The notes under the pieces are model-generated. The model was not told the DNA's origin and made no database searches. It saw nothing but the letters and a program-made list of their open reading frames with translations. The position numbers were made by a program, and so were the translations under genes. Positions 24,814 to 26,453 of a DNA stretch of 26,453 nt are shown here, piece after piece. The stretch covers positions 1 to 26,453 of the forward strand of contig CAMLIL010000083.1 of assembly GCA_946480015.1 (NCBI GenBank), in the 5' to 3' direction. The DNA comes from an uncultured Oxalobacteraceae bacterium (GTDB lineage Bacteria; Pseudomonadota; Gammaproteobacteria; Burkholderiales; Burkholderiaceae). Every line of letters begins with the position of its first letter. Within the stretch, counting starts at the first letter, position 1.

Positions 24814-24840
24814 CGCGCGCGCTGGGGAAGGAGGCGCGCG
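24814..24840 (-). promoter_or_regulatory. GC-rich hairpin between ahpC and ahpF
   Basis: CGCGCGC (24814-24820) and GCGCGCG (24834-24840) form a stem with a 13-base loop in the 87-base gap. On the minus strand it is followed by GTTTAA. It may act as a weak attenuator or RNA-stability element that lowers ahpF relative to ahpC, as the two proteins are needed in unequal amounts. Confidence 0.35.
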
Positions 24841-24866
24841 GCGCCATCCCTCCCGCTTGCAACGCT

Positions 24867-25430
24867 TTAGATCTTGCCGACCAGGTCCAGCGACGGGGTC
24901 AGGGTCTTGGCGCCTTCATTCCACTTGGCCGGGCACACCTGGCCTGGGTTGTTGGCAACGAATTGGGCAGCCTTCAGCTTGCGCAGGGTTTCTTTCACAT
25001 CGCGTGCGATGGCGTTGTCATGCACTTCCAGGGTCTTGATGACGCCTTCCGGATTGATGATGAAGGTGCCGCGCAGCGCCAGGCCTTCTTCGTCGATGTG
25101 CACGCCGAAGCCGCGGGTCAGCTGGTGGGTTGGATCGCCGACCAGCGGGAACTGGGCCTTGCCCACGGCTGGCGAGGTTTCGTGCCACACCTTGTGCGAG
25201 AAGTGGGTGTCGGTGGTGACGATGTACACCTCGGCGTTGGCCTTCTGGAACTCGGCGTAGTTGTCGGCCGCGTCTTCCACCTCGGTAGGGCAGTTGAAGG
25301 TGAACGCAGCAGGCATGAAGATCAGGACCGACCACTTGCCCTTCAGGGACTCGTTGGAAACTTCAACGAACTTACCGTTGTGGAAAGCCTGGGCTTTGAA
25401 GGCAGGAACTTGAGTATTGATCAGGGACAT
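24867..25430 (-). CDS. ahpC: Alkyl hydroperoxide reductase subunit C (2-Cys peroxiredoxin)
   Basis: A 187-residue typical 2-Cys peroxiredoxin, the usual AhpC length. The peroxidatic cysteine is Cys47 in P-A-A-F-T-F-N-C-P-T-E, close to the classic P-x-D-F-T-F-x-C-P-T-E. The resolving cysteine is Cys166 in G-Q-V-C-P-A-K-W. It reduces hydrogen peroxide, organic hydroperoxides and peroxynitrite and is recycled by AhpF, encoded next. The ATG at 25430 is preceded by GAGGAAA on the minus strand, a good ribosome site. Control is probably by a peroxide regulator such as OxyR, but only a partial site is visible upstream. Confidence 0.97.
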   Translation of the reverse strand: MSLINTQVPAFKAQAFHNGKFVEVSNESLKGKWSVLIFMPAAFTFNCPTEVEDAADNYAEFQKANAEVYIVTTDTHFSHKVWHETSPAVGKAQFPLVGDPTHQLTRGFGVHIDEEGLALRGTFIINPEGVIKTLEVHDNAIARDVKETLRKLKAAQFVANNPGQVCPAKWNEGAKTLTPSLDLVGKI

Positions 25431-25470
25431 GGGATTTCCTCTTGCGCTATGTGTCGGTTAATAAAAACTA

Positions 25471-25499
25471 TCGAATGAGTGAAACTCATTGCATATAAT
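25471..25499 (+). promoter_or_regulatory. Candidate promoter for aqpZ
   Basis: A perfect -10 TATAAT (25494-25499) is preceded at 17 bases by TCGAAT (25471-25476), a weak -35. The spacer contains most of the AATGAGT/ACTCATT repeat, as expected for an activator- or repressor-controlled promoter. The leader to ATG 25649 would be about 143 bases and holds no recognised element. Confidence 0.4.
25474..25490. promoter_or_regulatory. 7-3-7 inverted repeat in the divergent ahpC/aqpZ region
   Basis: AATGAGT (25474-25480) and ACTCATT (25484-25490) are perfect inverted arms around GAA. The repeat lies between the divergently transcribed ahpC and aqpZ and ends 3 bases before a TATAAT (25494-25499) facing aqpZ. 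A partial OxyR-like half site (AAACTATC, 25465-25472) stands beside it. The regulator is unknown. Confidence 0.45.
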
Positions 25500-25648
25500 G
25501 ATACGACAAGATGGACCGCGCTTCGATTGTTTCTATTAATCGCCCTGATTGAAAATCCTATCGGCACGCGGCGCGGCCGATGCTGCAATGCTGACAAGAA
25601 CTTGATTCTGTGGAAGAATTCAGCGTCAACTTTAAAAGGAAGCCAATA

Positions 25649-26344
25649 ATGCAGTTATCTAAACGAATGGCGGCGGAAACGCTGGGCACTTTCTGGCTGG
25701 TGCTGGGGGGCTGCGGCAGTGCTGTGCTGGCGGCCGGTTTTCCCCAGCTTGGTATCGGTTTTCACGGCGTCGCGCTGGCGTTCGGCCTGACGGTATTGAC
25801 GATGGCGTTTGCGATCGGCCATATTTCCGGCTGCCATTTGAATCCTGCGGTCACGCTCGGCCTGTGTACGGCCGGCCGTTTTCCCAAGGCCGAAGTGCTG
25901 CCCTACTGGGTCGCGCAAGTGGTGGGCGCCTGCCTTGCCGCGGCGGTGCTGTATCTGATCGCAAGTGGCAAGCCCGGCTTTGAAATGGGCGGTTTCGCAG
26001 CCAATGGCTATGGGGAACTTTCGCCCGGCAAGTACTCGATGGTGGCCGCCCTGGTATGCGAACTGGTGCTCACCTTCGTCTTCCTGATGGTGATTCTGGG
26101 CGCCACCGATCGGCGTGCGGCGGCCGGTTTCGCGCCGATTGCCATCGGCCTGTGCCTGACGCTGATTCACCTGATCAGCATTCCGGTCACCAATACCTCG
26201 GTCAATCCCGCCCGCAGCACCAGCCAGGCCCTGTTCGCCGGCGGCGCGTATGTGCCGCAGCTGTGGCTGTTCTGGCTGGCGCCGCTGGCCGGCGCCGCAC
26301 TGGCGGGGATCGTGTACACGGCCCTGTTTGCAGAAAAGCGCTGA
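25649..26344 (+). CDS. aqpZ: Aquaporin Z
   Basis: A 231-residue water channel with six membrane helices and the two pore-forming half-helices: H-L-N-P-A-V-T-L-G in the first half and S-V-N-P-A-R-S in the second. Length and N-terminus ([22 protein letters not shown]) match E. coli AqpZ. Narrow-pore AqpZ types carry water rather than glycerol; the Arg after the second NPA (N-P-A-R) and T-N-T-S-V before it are consistent. It sits in the inner membrane and permits rapid osmotic water flow. ATG 25649 with AAAAGGA upstream is preferred to a GTG at 25610. It is transcribed divergently from ahpC. Confidence 0.95.
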   Translation: MQLSKRMAAETLGTFWLVLGGCGSAVLAAGFPQLGIGFHGVALAFGLTVLTMAFAIGHISGCHLNPAVTLGLCTAGRFPKAEVLPYWVAQVVGACLAAAVLYLIASGKPGFEMGGFAANGYGELSPGKYSMVAALVCELVLTFVFLMVILGATDRRAAAGFAPIAIGLCLTLIHLISIPVTNTSVNPARSTSQALFAGGAYVPQLWLFWLAPLAGAALAGIVYTALFAEKR

Positions 26345-26375
26345 GCCGCGCCGGGCGCCATGTCGCTTTGAAGAT

Positions 26376-26405
26376 TTGTCAAACACGTCAGAAGCCGCGT
26401 AGAAT
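26376..26405 (+). promoter_or_regulatory. Promoter of the tRNA-Gly gene
   Basis: TTGTCA (26376-26381) and TAGAAT (26400-26405) are 18 bases apart, both five of six matches to the sigma-70 consensus. The GC-rich segment between the -10 and the tRNA 5' end (GCGGCTATC) resembles a stringently controlled discriminator. The sequence AGCCGC/GCGGCT (26393-26398, 26406-26411) around the -10 can also pair. Confidence 0.65.
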
Positions 26406-26414
26406 GCGGCTATC

Positions 26415-26453
26415 GCGGGTGTAGCTCAATGGTAGAGCAGAAGCTTCCCAAGC
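26415..26453 (+). tRNA. tRNA-Gly (anticodon CCC), 3' end cut by the window
   Basis: The sequence starts GCGGGTG (acceptor arm), then TA, the D-arm GCTC-AATGGTA-GAGC, A, and an anticodon arm GAAGC with loop TTCCCAA. The anticodon is therefore CCC, reading GGG. The overall form matches E. coli-type glyU tRNA. The window ends inside the anticodon stem's 3' side, so variable and T arms are not seen. Confidence 0.9.

Noticed and set aside
25456..25472. Full OxyR site upstream of ahpC
   Set aside because: Only one half fits the GATAGGTT-N-AACCTATC consensus well (about 10 of 16 positions overall).
1..26453. CRISPR array
   Set aside because: No regularly spaced identical repeats of CRISPR size; the only long repeats are coding Sel1 units.

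Overview
The window is about 26 kb of mostly high-GC DNA from a Gram-negative bacterium. The gene content points to a beta-proteobacterium, most likely Oxalobacteraceae (Massilia/Duganella-like). That family assignment is an inference from protein style: Sel1 arrays, an orphan periplasmic binding protein, a 959-residue TonB receptor, AhpC/AhpF, AqpZ, and a recurring AATGCCGTTCAGT terminator stem. No rRNA or species marker is present.

Layout, left to right. (1) 1-1484: the 3' part of a Sel1-repeat protein. (2) 1560-4276: a two-gene DNA-repair cassette, a radical SAM protein overlapping a DUF4130-UdgX fusion, with a near-consensus LexA box at its start. (3) 4401-5596: a DUF418 membrane protein broken by one frameshift. 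(4) 5644-8277, minus strand: a methyl-accepting chemotaxis protein and an orphan periplasmic binding protein. (5) 8507-11548: a TonB-dependent receptor behind a good promoter with tandem ATCGAT-centred palindromes (LacI-type operators). (6) 11638-19065, minus strand: the most interesting block. In transcription order it has a 98-residue Sec-signal peptide precursor rich in Ala, Gly and Cys, then MacA-, MacB- and TolC/NodT-type export genes, a HlyC-type acyltransferase, and a SelO-like kinase-fold protein that overlaps the acyltransferase gene by ATGA. (7) 19350-23100: a lower-GC stretch with a PAT/AmpG-like MFS transporter, a small periplasmic protein, a small membrane protein and a decayed IS4-type transposase. 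(8) 23105-25430: ahpC-ahpF with a strong terminator. (9) 25649-26344: aqpZ. (10) 26415 to the end: the 5' half of a tRNA-Gly(CCC).

Block 6 reads as a complete export-and-modification system for a ribosomal peptide. The HlyC-like/partner pair recalls the MceI/MceJ (MchD/MchC) enzymes of siderophore microcins, which join a microcin C-terminus to a glycosylated catecholate. No glucosyltransferase, siderophore esterase or catecholate gene is visible here. The peptide has a Sec signal instead of a double-glycine leader, and its mature part contains no lysine. The proposal is a new class of modified, possibly acylated, microcin-like peptide that passes Sec and is then exported by a MacAB-TolC pump. 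The same route is known for the E. coli STII toxin. The peptide's function and modification are inference; the enzyme family calls and gene order are read from the sequence.
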